Assembly (NCBI GenBank): GCA_023666705.1
Contig: JAMPBO010000003.1
Location: forward strand, 143,602 to 207,601
DNA length: 64,000 nt
DNA from: Bacteroides sp.
Lineage (GTDB): Bacteria > Bacillota > Clostridia > Lachnospirales > Lachnospiraceae
Reading direction: 5' to 3'
Below are positions 8,680-17,884 of the stretch, in pieces (position 1 is the first letter of the stretch; every line of letters begins with the position of its first letter). The notes beneath the pieces were generated by a model that did no database searches, was not told the DNA's origin, and saw only the letters and a list, made by a program, of their open reading frames with translations. The translations under genes were made by a program, and so were the position numbers.

Positions 8680-9999
8680 ATGATTGATACACATATACTT
8701 AAAAAGAGAGATTTGTATTTAAAAAAGATGATTGCCTTTCAAGATACAGAGCCTGTAAAGGTTGTTACTGGAATACGCAGATGCGGCAAATCCAGCCTGC
8801 TTAAATTAATGATTGCATATTTGAGAGAAAGTGGAATTGAAGATGAACAGATTATTGAGATGAATTTTGAATCTCATGCGTATAAAAAAATGAACAGTGA
8901 TGAATTTTATGGGTATGTAAAACAGCATGTGTTGCCAAACAAAAGAATGTATTTATTCTTTGATGAAGTGCAACGAGTACAGAATTGGGAGGATGCAGTT
9001 AATTCCTTTCGGGTAGATTTTAACTGTGATATTTATATTACTGGCTCCAATGCATATCTGCTTTCCTCTGAATATTCCACCTATTTATCAGGAAGATGTG
9101 TGGAAATCAAAATGCTGCCTCTTTCTTTCAATGAGTTTTTATATTTCCATGATTTTGAAGTCCAGGAGACGAAAAGTGCTTTGGGAGGTATAAGAAAGCA
9201 GGTATGTCATAAAAATGGCGAGCATTATGAACTGCGGGAAGTTTTTGATGCGTATATGCGGTTTGGCGGGATGCCGGGCATTGCTGATATTGGTCTCGAT
9301 CAGGAGAAGGCTCTGTTATTATTGGAAGGAATTTATTCCACGGTAATTGTCCGGGATATTTTGGAACGGGAAAATGTAAGAGGGCAGAAACGAATTACCG
9401 ACCCTGTTCTTTTGAAAAAGATTGTTACATTTCTCGCTGATAATATCGGCAGCAGTATTTCAGTTTCATCCATTGGAAATACTCTTGTAAATGAGGGCTT
9501 GTTAGAAGGCGGAAAACGAAAAGGAACTCCCAGTGCCCATACTGTGCAGGCATATGTAAATGCATTGCTGGAGTCATATTTTTATTATGATATCAAACGC
9601 TTTGATATTAAAGGAAAAGAATTTTTGAGGACCCTCGGCAAGTATTATATTGTTGATATAGGACTAAGAAATTATCTTCTTGGATTTAGAAACCGAGACA
9701 GCGGACATGCATTAGAAAATGTGGTATATTTTGAATTGCTTAGAAGAGGATATGATGTTTCTATAGGAAAAGTAGATAATGCAGAAGTTGATTTTATCGC
9801 TGTCAAGGCAGATGACAAAATGTATATCCAAGCTACGGAATCGATGACAAATGAAATTGTCCGTGAAAGAGAACTGACTCCATTGCAGAAAATTAATGAC
9901 AATTATGAAAAAATAATCCTATCGCTAGACCAAGGATTGGATTCTTCTTATGAAGGAATAAAATCAATTAATGTTATGGATTGGCTGATTGACCTGTGA
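8680..9999 (+). CDS. AAA family ATPase with DUF4143 domain
   Basis: 439 aa from ATG 8680, chosen over ATG 8659 because AAGGAGG sits at 8666-8672, inside the longer version. The N-terminal half is a P-loop ATPase: Walker A GIRRCGKSSLLK (about residues 32-43) and Walker B MYLFFDEVQRV (about 90-100), with a sensor segment IYITGSNAYLLS. The C-terminal half is the DUF4143 restriction-endonuclease-like domain, with NVVYFELLRRGYDV, VDNAEVDFIAVK and a final YIQATES strand. Members occur widely in bacterial islands; a toxin-like or defence role has been proposed but is not established. It has its own promoter candidate and lies inside the mobile remnant. Confidence 0.85.
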   Translation: MIDTHILKKRDLYLKKMIAFQDTEPVKVVTGIRRCGKSSLLKLMIAYLRESGIEDEQIIEMNFESHAYKKMNSDEFYGYVKQHVLPNKRMYLFFDEVQRVQNWEDAVNSFRVDFNCDIYITGSNAYLLSSEYSTYLSGRCVEIKMLPLSFNEFLYFHDFEVQETKSALGGIRKQVCHKNGEHYELREVFDAYMRFGGMPGIADIGLDQEKALLLLEGIYSTVIVRDILERENVRGQKRITDPVLLKKIVTFLADNIGSSISVSSIGNTLVNEGLLEGGKRKGTPSAHTVQAYVNALLESYFYYDIKRFDIKGKEFLRTLGKYYIVDIGLRNYLLGFRNRDSGHALENVVYFELLRRGYDVSIGKVDNAEVDFIAVKADDKMYIQATESMTNEIVRERELTPLQKINDNYEKIILSLDQGLDSSYEGIKSINVMDWLIDL

Positions 10000-10113
10000 T
10001 TTTTTTTGGAAAATAATATGAGCAAAGGCAGATAAAACTTGATATTTCGGTACTTTTGAGTGATATATGTCATGAACCTCTGTGGTTAAATAATCAAAAA
10101 GGAGCGTGTGCAT

Positions 10114-10371
10114 ATGAATGAGCAGCAAACAGGGACGATTGGAATACCGATTCAAGAAAGGTACATGATATCACTGAAAGAGGCGAGTGCTTATTTTCAC
10201 ATAGGCATTAAGAAGATGAGAAGAATGGCAGAGGATAATGAAGGTGGATTTGCACTATTTCTGGGAAATCGGTACATTATCTGCCGACCAAAGTTTGAGG
10301 AGTATCTGTTGAGGATGATGGCGAATTCAAGAACAGAACAAGAGGTATGTGATGATGAAATTAGCCCTTAA
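10114..10371 (+). CDS. xis: Tn916-type excisionase (Xis) homologue
   Basis: 85 aa from ATG 10114, with GGAG at 10101-10104; the GTG at 10108 is too close to that site. The pattern IPIQERYMISLKEASAYF, then GIKKMRRMAED and a final RYIICRPKFEEYLL is the winged-helix fold of Tn916-family excisionases, which direct the integrase to excise conjugative transposons. In an intact element an integrase gene follows at once; here a truncated Fic gene follows and no integrase is present. It is therefore an orphan and marks the remains of a Tn916-like element. Confidence 0.8.
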   Translation: MNEQQTGTIGIPIQERYMISLKEASAYFHIGIKKMRRMAEDNEGGFALFLGNRYIICRPKFEEYLLRMMANSRTEQEVCDDEISP

Positions 10372-10421
10372 ATTTTTCCGCTGTGAAAAATTTGTATATT
10401 CAACTGTGTGGAAAGCGTTGA

Positions 10422-11051
10422 AGGTGTTGTCAAATAAATGGGCATACAGAGATATTATTTATACCGCTTGCACCTTTTGAAACCCCTGATGCACTTGACA
10501 GGATATGTGAGGAATACAACCTTGTTATAGGAAATTTTGAAGTAGAGCCGCTGATAGCCATACCGATTTTTATCCATGATTTTTTGTGTATACATCCATT
10601 TAATGACGGCAACGGCAGAATGAGCAGACTGCTTACTACACTGCTTTTATACCGCAGTGGCTTTTATGTAGGCAAATATATCTCCTTAGAGGCAAAGATA
10701 GCAGGCAATAAGGACTTGTATTATGATGTCCTCGGCAGGTCACAGGATGGATGGCATGAAGGAACAGAGGATGCGATTCCCTTCATAAAATATCTTCTAG
10801 GTACGATTCTCGCTGCATACAAAGATTTTGAAGACAGGTTTTCAATTGTAAAAGAAAAGATGCCTGCCATCGATATGGTAAGAAAGGCAACGCTAACTAA
10901 GATTGGGAAGTTTGCGAAGCAGGATATCAGAGAACTATGTCCGTTACTCAGTGTAAGTTCTATCGAAGGGGCACTGAGAAAGCTGGTAAAGTTAGGAGAA
11001 TTAAAAAGAGAGGGTTTGGGAAAGGGGACATATTATGTTCGTTTGAAGTGA
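10422..11051 (+). pseudogene. Fic family protein, N-terminally truncated
   Basis: An open frame runs from just after a TGA at 10419 to the stop at 11051, about 209 codons, without a convincing start codon or ribosome site at its beginning. It reads through FETPDALDRICEEYN and FIHDFLCIHPFNDGNGRMSR, where HPFNDGNGRMSR is the complete Fic catalytic motif (His, acidic/Asn, Gly-Asn-Gly-Arg). A C-terminal winged-helix-like segment (SVSSIEGALRKLVKLGELKREG) follows. Full-length proteins of this class are about 320-380 aa, so roughly the first third is missing. A start at the internal TTG 10584 would begin inside the motif and is unlikely to give a folded enzyme. Fic enzymes AMPylate target proteins. 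Confidence 0.7.
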
Positions 11052-11128
11052 TGTTTTAATATGTCAAAATTGGGAATGAATTATGGATTCAATGGGCAGG
11101 GAAATCCTATCGTTAAATGATGTCCCCC

Positions 11129-11161
11129 AAAATGCACCCGTCAGCTAGAAAATGTACCCGT
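11129..11161 (+). repeat. Tandem 13-base repeats like an IS21-family end
   Basis: AAAATGCACCCGT (11129-11141) and AAAATGTACCCGT (11149-11161) repeat with a 20-base period and one mismatch. Multiple short terminal repeats of this kind occur at the ends of IS21-like insertion sequences. No transposase is present, so this would be a leftover end. Confidence 0.4.
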
Positions 11162-11270
11162 TCCCGCAAAAAGGGGGAGTAGTTTTGCCCCATTTTACAA
11201 AAAGTGTGGTAGAGCAGGGTGAGATATCTGAAAAATACAAGCCAGCAAAGCGTGCCAAAACACGGCATTT

Positions 11271-11326
11271 GAGGGCATTTTGAGAAAGGAAAAATTTATG
11301 ACTAAAATACTCTTCGTGTGCTATGG
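11271..11326 (+). repeat. Direct repeat copy 2 (5' end of intact phosphatase gene)
   Basis: Partner of 8312-8367 (48 of 56 bases equal by eye). It contains the ribosome site, the start codon at 11298 and the first codons of the intact phosphatase gene. Confidence 0.75.
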
Positions 11327-11762
11327 GAACATTTGTCGTTCCCCAATGGCTGAGATTATATTTAAAAACATGATACAAAAACAAAACCTTGCCGACCAAT
11401 TTTTTGTTTCTTCTGCGGCAACCAGTTCAGAGGAGATTTGGAACGGAGTTGGGAATCCCGTTTATCCGCCTGCCAAGGCGGAACTTGCAAAGCATGGGCT
11501 TTCCTGCGGGGATAAGCATGCGGTTTTGCTAAAACGTGAAGATTATGAAAAATACGACTATCTAATTGGGATGGATAGTGCTAATATAAGAAATATGAAA
11601 CGGATTTTGGGAGGGGACCCAAAGGGAAAGATTTATAAGCTGCTTTCCTTTGCAGGAAGCGACAGGGATGTGGCAGACCCATGGTATACGGGAAAGTTTG
11701 ATGTTACATATCGGGATATAGAGATTGGTTGTAAGGAACTGCTTGCATTTCTTTTAGCATAG
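11298..11762 (+). CDS. Low-molecular-weight protein-tyrosine phosphatase
   Basis: 154 aa, the normal length for this cytosolic family, which hydrolyses phosphotyrosine (or related arsenate reductase reactions). The P-loop FVCYGNICRSP puts the nucleophile at Cys8 and Arg at 14; the general acid is in DPWYTGKFD near residue 127. ATG 11298 is chosen because AGAAAGGA lies at 11283-11290 and the family starts exactly at this point. It precedes the ion channel gene by 27 bases and may be cotranscribed with it. Its 5' end is duplicated at 8312-8367, which suggests that this gene start is a target for element insertion. Confidence 0.9.
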   Translation: MTKILFVCYGNICRSPMAEIIFKNMIQKQNLADQFFVSSAATSSEEIWNGVGNPVYPPAKAELAKHGLSCGDKHAVLLKREDYEKYDYLIGMDSANIRNMKRILGGDPKGKIYKLLSFAGSDRDVADPWYTGKFDVTYRDIEIGCKELLAFLLA

Positions 11763-11789
11763 CTACATGGTAAAAACGGAGGAAACAAG

Positions 11790-12950
11790 GTGTCTGGAAT
11801 TGAAAAAATTAAAAGAAGAACCTTTGATATCATTCAAATTGGAAACAAGACTGATTTTTTCAGTACATTATTTGATTATGTCATTTCGGTGTTGATTGTG
11901 GTAAGCATAGCAGTAACATTTTTGCAGACGTTTGAGGAACTTGAATTTCTGCATCCTGTTTTATTTGGAATTGAGCTTGTCACAATCATTATTTTTCTGA
12001 TTGAATACTGTTTAAGATTGTGGACTGCCTGCTATTTATATGAGGACGTAAAGCCTGTAAAGGCTATGCTGAAATACATGGTATCGTTTTATGGAATTGT
12101 TGATTTGCTTACGATAATATCATTTTTTATCCCTGCTATTTTCACAAACGGATTTGTGGCACTGCGAATGCTCCGTGTCGTAAGAATTATGAGATTGTTT
12201 AAATTAAATGCCAAATATGATGCATTTAATGTTATTACAGATGTACTGAAGGATAAAAAGGATCAGATTATTTCTTCTATATTTATCATTACAATATTGC
12301 TGCTCGCATCCTCCATGTGTATGTACAGCCTTGAGCATGAAGCACAGCCTGAAAATTTCCAAAATGGATTTTCGGGGATTTGGTGGTCGGTTTCCACAAT
12401 GCTTACGGTAGGCTATGGAGATATATATCCCATAACGATTGGCGGGCGGTTCATGGCAATCATAATATCATTTTTAGGAGTAGGTATCGTTGCCATACCG
12501 ACAGGTATTATAAGTGCCGGTTTCGTGGAGCATTACACAAAGGTGAAAACGGGAAGCTACTCCCACAAAAATTCTGAATTTGTTGTTTTGGATGTGCCGG
12601 GTGGACACAGCTATGTTGATAAAAAAATAAATGAGATAAGGCTGCCTGAGGGCTTATATCTGGCGGTTGTTTTGAGAGGAGAGGATACGCTCACGCCATA
12701 CCCTGAGCTTGTAATCAGGCAATACGATAATTTGCTGCTGGCAAGCACAAGCAACCGAAAGGTGCACTCTGACATTGAGGAGGTTAAGCTGAATGTCAAT
12801 CATCCGTGGATAGGAAAGAAAATCAAAGAGCTGGATATATCCAGACAGATATTTATTATTATGATTAGAAGGAAGGAACGGGTGATTAAGCCGGAGGGAA
12901 ACACAGGGCTATTGGAGGACGACATCATTGTGCTGCTCGACAAGAGATAG
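11790..12950 (+). CDS. Voltage-gated-type potassium channel with RCK_C domains
   Basis: 386 aa membrane protein starting with GTG behind CGGAGG (11777-11782). It shows six transmembrane segments in the Kv layout: S1 about 24-45, S2 about 53-75, S3 about 92-115, an Arg-rich S4 (LRMLRVVRIMRLF), S5 about 155-178, then the pore helix and selectivity filter TVGYGD (about residues 205-210), and S6. The C-terminus carries two TrkA_C/RCK_C-like cytosolic modules, each ending in an aliphatic strand (DNLLLAS; DDIIVLLDKR), which usually bind small ligands and gate transport. The filter is canonical for K+. Its physiological ligand is unknown. Confidence 0.88.
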   Translation: MSGIEKIKRRTFDIIQIGNKTDFFSTLFDYVISVLIVVSIAVTFLQTFEELEFLHPVLFGIELVTIIIFLIEYCLRLWTACYLYEDVKPVKAMLKYMVSFYGIVDLLTIISFFIPAIFTNGFVALRMLRVVRIMRLFKLNAKYDAFNVITDVLKDKKDQIISSIFIITILLLASSMCMYSLEHEAQPENFQNGFSGIWWSVSTMLTVGYGDIYPITIGGRFMAIIISFLGVGIVAIPTGIISAGFVEHYTKVKTGSYSHKNSEFVVLDVPGGHSYVDKKINEIRLPEGLYLAVVLRGEDTLTPYPELVIRQYDNLLLASTSNRKVHSDIEEVKLNVNHPWIGKKIKELDISRQIFIIMIRRKERVIKPEGNTGLLEDDIIVLLDKR

Positions 12951-12961
12951 AGCGATACTAA

Positions 12962-13051
12962 AAGTTGTCTGTGGGGAAGGGATATGTAGGAATAAAAACC
13001 GTTATGATAGCGTGTTTTGGTTCCTGCATATCCCCTCCCTGCACACAACTT
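12962..13051. repeat. Long imperfect inverted repeat between convergent genes
   Basis: Arms of about 32 bases (12962-12993 and 13020-13051) pair with a few mismatches and wobbles: the outer part AAGTTGT/ACAACTT and the inner GGGATATG/CATATCCC are the clearest. The loop is about 26 bases. It lies between the convergent channel and chemoreceptor genes, so a bidirectional terminator is the simplest reading, although the arms are far longer than a normal terminator and the T-runs are weak. Confidence 0.65.
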
Positions 13052-13070
13052 AAGCATCGACATTTTAAAT

Positions 13071-14771
13071 TTACTGCTGCGTCAATTCAAATTGTCCGAT
13101 AAGCTGGTCTAACATTGTTGCCTGTGCGGATAATTCTTCACTTGTAGCTGATGCCTCCTCGGCAGTCGCTGCATTACTTTCTATGACACCTGAAATTTGG
13201 TTGACCTCCATTTCAGCGTGCTTCATTGCCTCAGCCTGTTCTTCCATGATAACCTTCAGGTTTTTGGAGAAGGAAGCAATCTGCTTGATGCCGTCTACTA
13301 CAGTCTTGATTGCTGTTGATGCATGCTCTGCAACACTGTTTCCTCTGTCAACCTCACGGATGGAGGCTTCAATTAATTCTCTTGTATCTACGGCAGCCTT
13401 TGCACTCTGGTCTGCCAAATCCCTAATCTGGTCGGCAACAACTGCAAAGCCCCGTCCTGACTCGCCTGCACGTGCTGCCTCTATGGATGCATTTAAGGAC
13501 AGGAGATTGGTTTGTGCTGCAATTGATTCAATTTCAGTAATAATATCTCCGATTTTGGTGGAGGCATCGCTGATACGCTCCATGGCTTCCATCATTGTAT
13601 CCATTTCCTGACGGCTTTCATCTGCCTTATCTGCGTATTCCCGAGACTTCGTGTAGGACTCGTCTGCACTCCGTGCACTTTTTTCCATTGCGTCTGTGAT
13701 GTCAGAAATCGTTTCGTGTAATTCGGATACAGCATGTGCCTGATCGGTAGCACCTTCTGCAAGACACTGTGCTGCATTTGCCAATTCATCAGAGCCGGCA
13801 GATACCTGATTGGATGCATTTCCGATTGATAACAGGGTTTCTGTCATTTGATCCCGTAAGCCACGCATTGACTCGTATAACTTTTGGAAATCTCCCGTAT
13901 AGCGGTCGGCAACCTTTGATCTTACAGTATAATTACCTCTAGCCATCTCACCGAGTACCTCGTCAATATCGTATATAATTGTATCAAGATTATCTGCCAT
14001 TTCACGTGCATCATTTTCCATATGCTCTACTTCATCACCTGTCTCAACCATAGGGAATGGGGAGGCAAGGTCACCTGCGGCAAATGTCTTAAGACGCTCA
14101 CCCAGCTTTTCCAGAGGGACGGAAATGCTTCTTGCAATTTTTCTTCCGATTTTGGTGGATGCCACCATTGCACAAGCAATTAAAGCAAGGATGGCAATTG
14201 CAAGTATCCATTCGACAATGGTAAGTGTTTTTGCAAGACGGTTTCCTTCTGTTACCTTTACATTTAACAGCGTTTCCAGCTTATTATAAATACTGTCATA
14301 GGCAGTAGTCAGTTCCGTGAGTGCAAGCTCCTGTGCCTGAACGCAAAGGGCACGGTCTGTGGTGGCACCAAGCTCCATTATTTTTGCATCCAGCTCCCAA
14401 TAGGCATCCAGCTCTGCCTTGATAGCATCATAGGTTACCCGTCCGTCAGAGGATACAATTGTATTTTCTACTTCTGCAAAATACTCATCAAACAAAAGCT
14501 TTTTTTCGTCATGCTGTTTTACAACGGTATCAATAGCATCCTGATTGTCATAGCCGATTGCTGCACGAAGAGAGGAACGGATATCCGCAAATTCAAACAT
14601 TGCCTTTCCGATATCCCCCTGTGCAAAACCAAAATTGTGCAAGGCATTTGAATACCGGCTGGATATTACAATAAGGGCAACTACTCCCAAAAGAGCTGCT
14701 GCAGCTGCAATTGTTGATATTTTGAAGATAGAGACAGTCAGCTTTTTTTCAATGTTTTCGTGGTTGTTCAT
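13071..14771 (-). CDS. Methyl-accepting chemotaxis protein (4HB_MCP, HAMP, MA)
   Basis: 566 aa chemoreceptor. An N-terminal transmembrane helix (about residues 14-38) is followed by an extracellular four-helix-bundle sensor (about 40-190) and a second transmembrane helix (about 193-212). A HAMP domain beginning [11 protein letters not shown] follows, then the cytoplasmic coiled-coil signalling domain. The signalling tip [24 protein letters not shown] is canonical for CheA/CheW contact. The ligand cannot be predicted. AAAGGAG precedes the ATG. It stands alone, with a 430-base upstream gap shared with the divergent SDR gene. Confidence 0.93.
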   Translation of the reverse strand: MNNHENIEKKLTVSIFKISTIAAAAALLGVVALIVISSRYSNALHNFGFAQGDIGKAMFEFADIRSSLRAAIGYDNQDAIDTVVKQHDEKKLLFDEYFAEVENTIVSSDGRVTYDAIKAELDAYWELDAKIMELGATTDRALCVQAQELALTELTTAYDSIYNKLETLLNVKVTEGNRLAKTLTIVEWILAIAILALIACAMVASTKIGRKIARSISVPLEKLGERLKTFAAGDLASPFPMVETGDEVEHMENDAREMADNLDTIIYDIDEVLGEMARGNYTVRSKVADRYTGDFQKLYESMRGLRDQMTETLLSIGNASNQVSAGSDELANAAQCLAEGATDQAHAVSELHETISDITDAMEKSARSADESYTKSREYADKADESRQEMDTMMEAMERISDASTKIGDIITEIESIAAQTNLLSLNASIEAARAGESGRGFAVVADQIRDLADQSAKAAVDTRELIEASIREVDRGNSVAEHASTAIKTVVDGIKQIASFSKNLKVIMEEQAEAMKHAEMEVNQISGVIESNAATAEEASATSEELSAQATMLDQLIGQFELTQQ

Positions 14772-15204
14772 TAATAAAATTTCTCCTTTCGTTTTCTAAC
14801 GGTTTACTCCATGCGGAGTCAAATAAGATTAGAACGGCAACAAAAAATGCCTTGTTCCAAGTAAATGAAATCGATGTTTCTGTTATTGTATTTTCTGGTC
14901 GTGCACTGGAAAATTTTGTTTCAAAGACTAAACTACATTTCGGTCAAAAGACTTGGAAGAAATTAACATAAAGTGTTTGTGGATTGGAACATAAATTTCT
15001 TTAAATATGGCATTACTTTAAGGACAGTATTACATAATAGCAGGTAGCATCTATTTTATTTTATACAAGGGATTATACTATTTTTAGTAAAAATGTCAAT
15101 CATTTTCCAAATTAATATTACAATTAAAGTGTCATATAATAAAGTTCCCATATTAGATTTACATCATATTATGTAATAAATGAAATATCAGGAAATTAAT
15201 AACG
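14772..15204. other. Divergent intergenic region, 433 bases, AT-rich
   Basis: Between the chemoreceptor (-) and SDR (+) genes. It contains a short perfect palindrome (CTCCGCATGGAG, near 14809-14820) in the chemoreceptor leader and a TATAAT at 15135-15140 that could serve the SDR gene, although its -35 is poor. I see no ORF, tRNA or recognised riboswitch here. Confidence 0.5.
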
Positions 15205-16098
15205 ATGTATAAGCAAAATTGTAATACGCAAGAAGTCTGTAGTAAGGAGGCTTTGACATTTCCGCCGCAGCATCAGGACCGACAACCTGGCTTTGAATAT
15301 ATTATGAAACCAAGACCTGTCTCAGAGTGCGGAAAAACATGTTGTAAGCTGAAAGGAAAGGTTGCCCTGATTACAGGTGGTGACAGTGGAATTGGGCGGG
15401 CAATTGCATATGATTTTGTAAAAGAAGGTGCATTGGTTGTCATTGTTTATTATGACGAGGAGATAGATGCAAAGGAAACGGCGGAACGGATAGAAGAGTT
15501 GGGTGGTAACTGCCTGCTTTTGTGCGGAGATTTAAAGGACCCCTGCTTCGCCAGACGTTGCGTGGAGCAAACAGTTCAGTGCTTTGGCAGGCTGGACATT
15601 TTGGTAAACAATCATGCAGTTCAGTTTATTCAGCGGAGTATCTTGGATATCTCCCATGAACAGTTGGAATTTACATTCCGCAACAATGTATTTTCCTTTT
15701 TTTATCTGATTCAATATGCCCTGCCTTATATGAAAAAGGGTGGGAGCATCATCAATACAACCTCGGTTACTGCATATGAGGGAAATAAGGATTTGATTGA
15801 TTATAGTGCAACAAAGGGTGCTATTGTTGCACTGACAAGATCCCTTTCTTTGTCGCTGGCAGAAAAAGGAATCAGGGTAAATGGAGTTGCTCCAGGACCT
15901 ATATGGACGCCGCTGATACCTGCCTCGTATTCGGCAAAGGAGGTTGCAGGATTTGGAAAAACAACGTCCCATGTACCTATGAACAGGGCAGGGCAGCCGT
16001 GTGAGGTTTCTCCATGTTATGTATTTCTTGCGTCAGATGATTCCAGCTATATGACGGGGCAGGTGCTTCATCCAAATGGCGGAACGATAGTGGGATGA
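15205..16098 (+). CDS. SDR family NAD(P)-dependent oxidoreductase (YhxC/GSP39-like)
   Basis: 297 aa. It has a roughly 45-residue N-terminal extension with FPPQHQDRQPGFEYIMKPRP, typical of the general-stress YhxC/YghA subgroup, then the Rossmann core. Cofactor motif TGGDSGIGRAIA is near residues 57-68, NNHAVQ follows as the NNAG-equivalent, and the catalytic Tyr200-x3-Lys204 lies in DYSATKGA with an upstream Ser (NTTSVTAY). C-terminal PGPIWTPL is also typical. It probably reduces an aldehyde or ketone in stress; the substrate is not known. Three Cys near residues 42-47 (CGKTCCK) are unusual for the family. A weak AGGAAA site precedes the ATG. Confidence 0.88.
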   Translation: MYKQNCNTQEVCSKEALTFPPQHQDRQPGFEYIMKPRPVSECGKTCCKLKGKVALITGGDSGIGRAIAYDFVKEGALVVIVYYDEEIDAKETAERIEELGGNCLLLCGDLKDPCFARRCVEQTVQCFGRLDILVNNHAVQFIQRSILDISHEQLEFTFRNNVFSFFYLIQYALPYMKKGGSIINTTSVTAYEGNKDLIDYSATKGAIVALTRSLSLSLAEKGIRVNGVAPGPIWTPLIPASYSAKEVAGFGKTTSHVPMNRAGQPCEVSPCYVFLASDDSSYMTGQVLHPNGGTIVG

Positions 16099-16117
16099 AA
16101 ACGTGCACAAGTAAAAA

Positions 16118-16146
16118 TTGTATCACAATTATATTAGTGATATAAT
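16118..16146 (+). promoter_or_regulatory. Candidate sigma-A promoter for the hydrolase gene
   Basis: TTGTAT (16118-16123), 17-base spacer, TATAAT (16141-16146). It lies 76 bases before the start of the downstream alpha/beta hydrolase gene. Confidence 0.6.
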
Positions 16147-16221
16147 TAAGGACAAAATGGGCAGAAGTTGTAAAACGGCAGGTACATCCTAAAATATGGA
16201 AATGCAATGGAGGAAATGGTC

Positions 16222-17121
16222 ATGGAAAAAAGATTGATAAAAGCAAGAGATGGTTATGAATTGGAGCTGCACATATTTGAGGTGGAGCATGCAAAAGCGG
16301 TTGTGCAGATTGTTCATGGTATGGAGGAGCATCAGGAACGGTATGAGCCTTTTGTAAAATTTCTCAACGAGAATCATTTTTCTGTTGTCAGCTCCGATAT
16401 GCGTGGGCATGGCAAAAATGCAAAGGACTTGGGCTTTTTTAAAGATGAAAAGGGATATGTGGAGCTTGTCAAGGACCAAAAGCTGATAACGGCATTTATC
16501 AAAAAACGGTTTCCGAAGTGCCCTGTTTATATATTTGCCCACTCCATGGGAACCATAACGACCCGTGTTCTTCTGCAGAGGGAGTCAGGGAGTTATGAAA
16601 AGGTGATATTATCAGGATATCCAAATTATCATAAAGGTACTTATTTTGGGATAATTTTAGCGGATGGAATAAAGAGACTCCGTGGGGCAAAGTATAAATC
16701 CAAGCTGGTTAATTCGTTAAGTATCGGTGCATTTAACAAAAATATTAAAAATCCCAAAACAGATACGGACTGGATTTGTTACAATGAGGATACGGTCAGG
16801 GACTTCATAGACGACCCTTATTGTGGGTTTGGGTTTACCTGTTCCGGCTTCAGCGATTTATTTAATCTTGTAATTATGATGCATAAGAAGGAACTGTATC
16901 AAAATGTAAATGGTGACCTGCCGCTGTTACTGCTGCGGGGACTGGACGACCCATGTGTTGGTGGAGAAAAGGGTGCAGAGGATTCCCGCAGGGTGTTATC
17001 TGAAGCCGGCTTTCATAATATGCAGTACATTGATTATCCGGATATGCGGCATGAAATATTGAATGAAGTAGGTAACCGAAAGGTTTATGATGATATCCTG
17101 AAATTTTATGAGGCAACATAG
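16222..17121 (+). CDS. Alpha/beta hydrolase, monoacylglycerol-lipase/lysophospholipase type
   Basis: 299 aa from ATG 16222, chosen because GGAGG lies at 16209-16213, overlapping the earlier ATG 16207. The fold motifs are clear: oxyanion segment VQIVHGMEEHQERY, SSDMRGHGKN, the nucleophile elbow AHSMGT with Ser near residue 110, the acid in RGLDDPCVG and the catalytic His in DMRHEILNE near the C-terminus. This matches the Hydrolase_4 (serine aminopeptidase S33/monoacylglycerol lipase) family, acting on lipid esters in the cytoplasm. There is no signal peptide. It has its own promoter candidate. Confidence 0.87.
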   Translation: MEKRLIKARDGYELELHIFEVEHAKAVVQIVHGMEEHQERYEPFVKFLNENHFSVVSSDMRGHGKNAKDLGFFKDEKGYVELVKDQKLITAFIKKRFPKCPVYIFAHSMGTITTRVLLQRESGSYEKVILSGYPNYHKGTYFGIILADGIKRLRGAKYKSKLVNSLSIGAFNKNIKNPKTDTDWICYNEDTVRDFIDDPYCGFGFTCSGFSDLFNLVIMMHKKELYQNVNGDLPLLLLRGLDDPCVGGEKGAEDSRRVLSEAGFHNMQYIDYPDMRHEILNEVGNRKVYDDILKFYEAT

Positions 17122-17158
17122 AAAAATAAACCGCTTATGGTTATATTTCAAATAACAG

Positions 17159-17186
17159 TTGATTTTATGGAAAAATGAGCTATAAT
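17159..17186 (+). promoter_or_regulatory. Candidate sigma-A promoter for the lipoprotein gene
   Basis: TTGATT (17159-17164), 16-base spacer, TATAAT (17181-17186), 38 bases before the ATG. Confidence 0.65.
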
Positions 17187-17223
17187 ATACCTTTGTAAAT
17201 GCAATTTATAAAGGAGAATAGAG

Positions 17224-17841
17224 ATGATTAAGAAAAATTTATTTCAGAAATTAGCAGTAGTTGCCATGGTTGGCGTAATGTCACTTTCACTTGTTGCATG
17301 TACGGACGATAAGGGAACAAAGGATGGCGACACTACCGCGTCCGCTGTTGCAAGCGAAAATGATACAGAAGATATACAGGCACCGGATGACAATGATGCA
17401 GAGGGTGATACAGAAGAGGCTGTTGCTACGGAGGCATATACTGAGGAGGACGGTGTTCTCACGATTAAGCATGTAAAGCTTGACATTCCGGAAGGATATG
17501 CATATTTTCAGGATATGAGCGGAACCGTAACATATAAGACGGATGCATCGGACAAGAGCTTTGCAGTTTATGCACAGGACGATAATACATATGGTGAGCA
17601 GGATATCGTTGACGCATATGTTCAGCAGGTAAAGAATGTTTATGGTGATCAGGTTACAACAGAGACAAAGAGCTACAACGGGCATGAGTACACGGTTATG
17701 GATATTGACAGTGCTGACGGAAGCTATATAGGAAATGCAGCCGTTTTATGCGAGGGCTCCACTGTAGTATATTTGGAGTTTGTGACGACAACGGATGATG
17801 AGTCTGATTTTGATACTATTATGAATAGTGTCAGCTTCTAA
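17224..17841 (+). CDS. Predicted lipoprotein of unknown function
   Basis: 205 aa. A positively charged N-terminus (MIKKN) and a hydrophobic stretch end in the lipobox LSLVAC, so Cys21 would be lipidated and the protein anchored outside the membrane. Residues about 22-75 are a low-complexity acidic linker (Asp, Glu, Thr, Ala). The rest is a compact domain beginning VLTIKHVKLDIPEGYAYF and ending in DFDTIMNSVSF, a pattern seen in many clostridial surface lipoproteins without assigned function. AAAGGAG (17210-17216) precedes the ATG; a promoter and a strong terminator flank it, so it is monocistronic. Confidence 0.85.
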   Translation: MIKKNLFQKLAVVAMVGVMSLSLVACTDDKGTKDGDTTASAVASENDTEDIQAPDDNDAEGDTEEAVATEAYTEEDGVLTIKHVKLDIPEGYAYFQDMSGTVTYKTDASDKSFAVYAQDDNTYGEQDIVDAYVQQVKNVYGDQVTTETKSYNGHEYTVMDIDSADGSYIGNAAVLCEGSTVVYLEFVTTTDDESDFDTIMNSVSF

Positions 17842-17884
17842 TAATGTTAAGTGAAGCAAAACAGAACACTTGAAATGATTTCAA

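Noticed and set aside
13183..13611. 142-aa plus-strand frame inside the chemoreceptor
   Set aside because: It is the opposite-strand shadow of the conserved signalling domain; no ribosome site or family match.
14772..14880. c-di-GMP riboswitch in the leader of the chemoreceptor gene
   Set aside because: A short hairpin and A-rich loop are there, but the conserved GGCAAACC-type core is missing.
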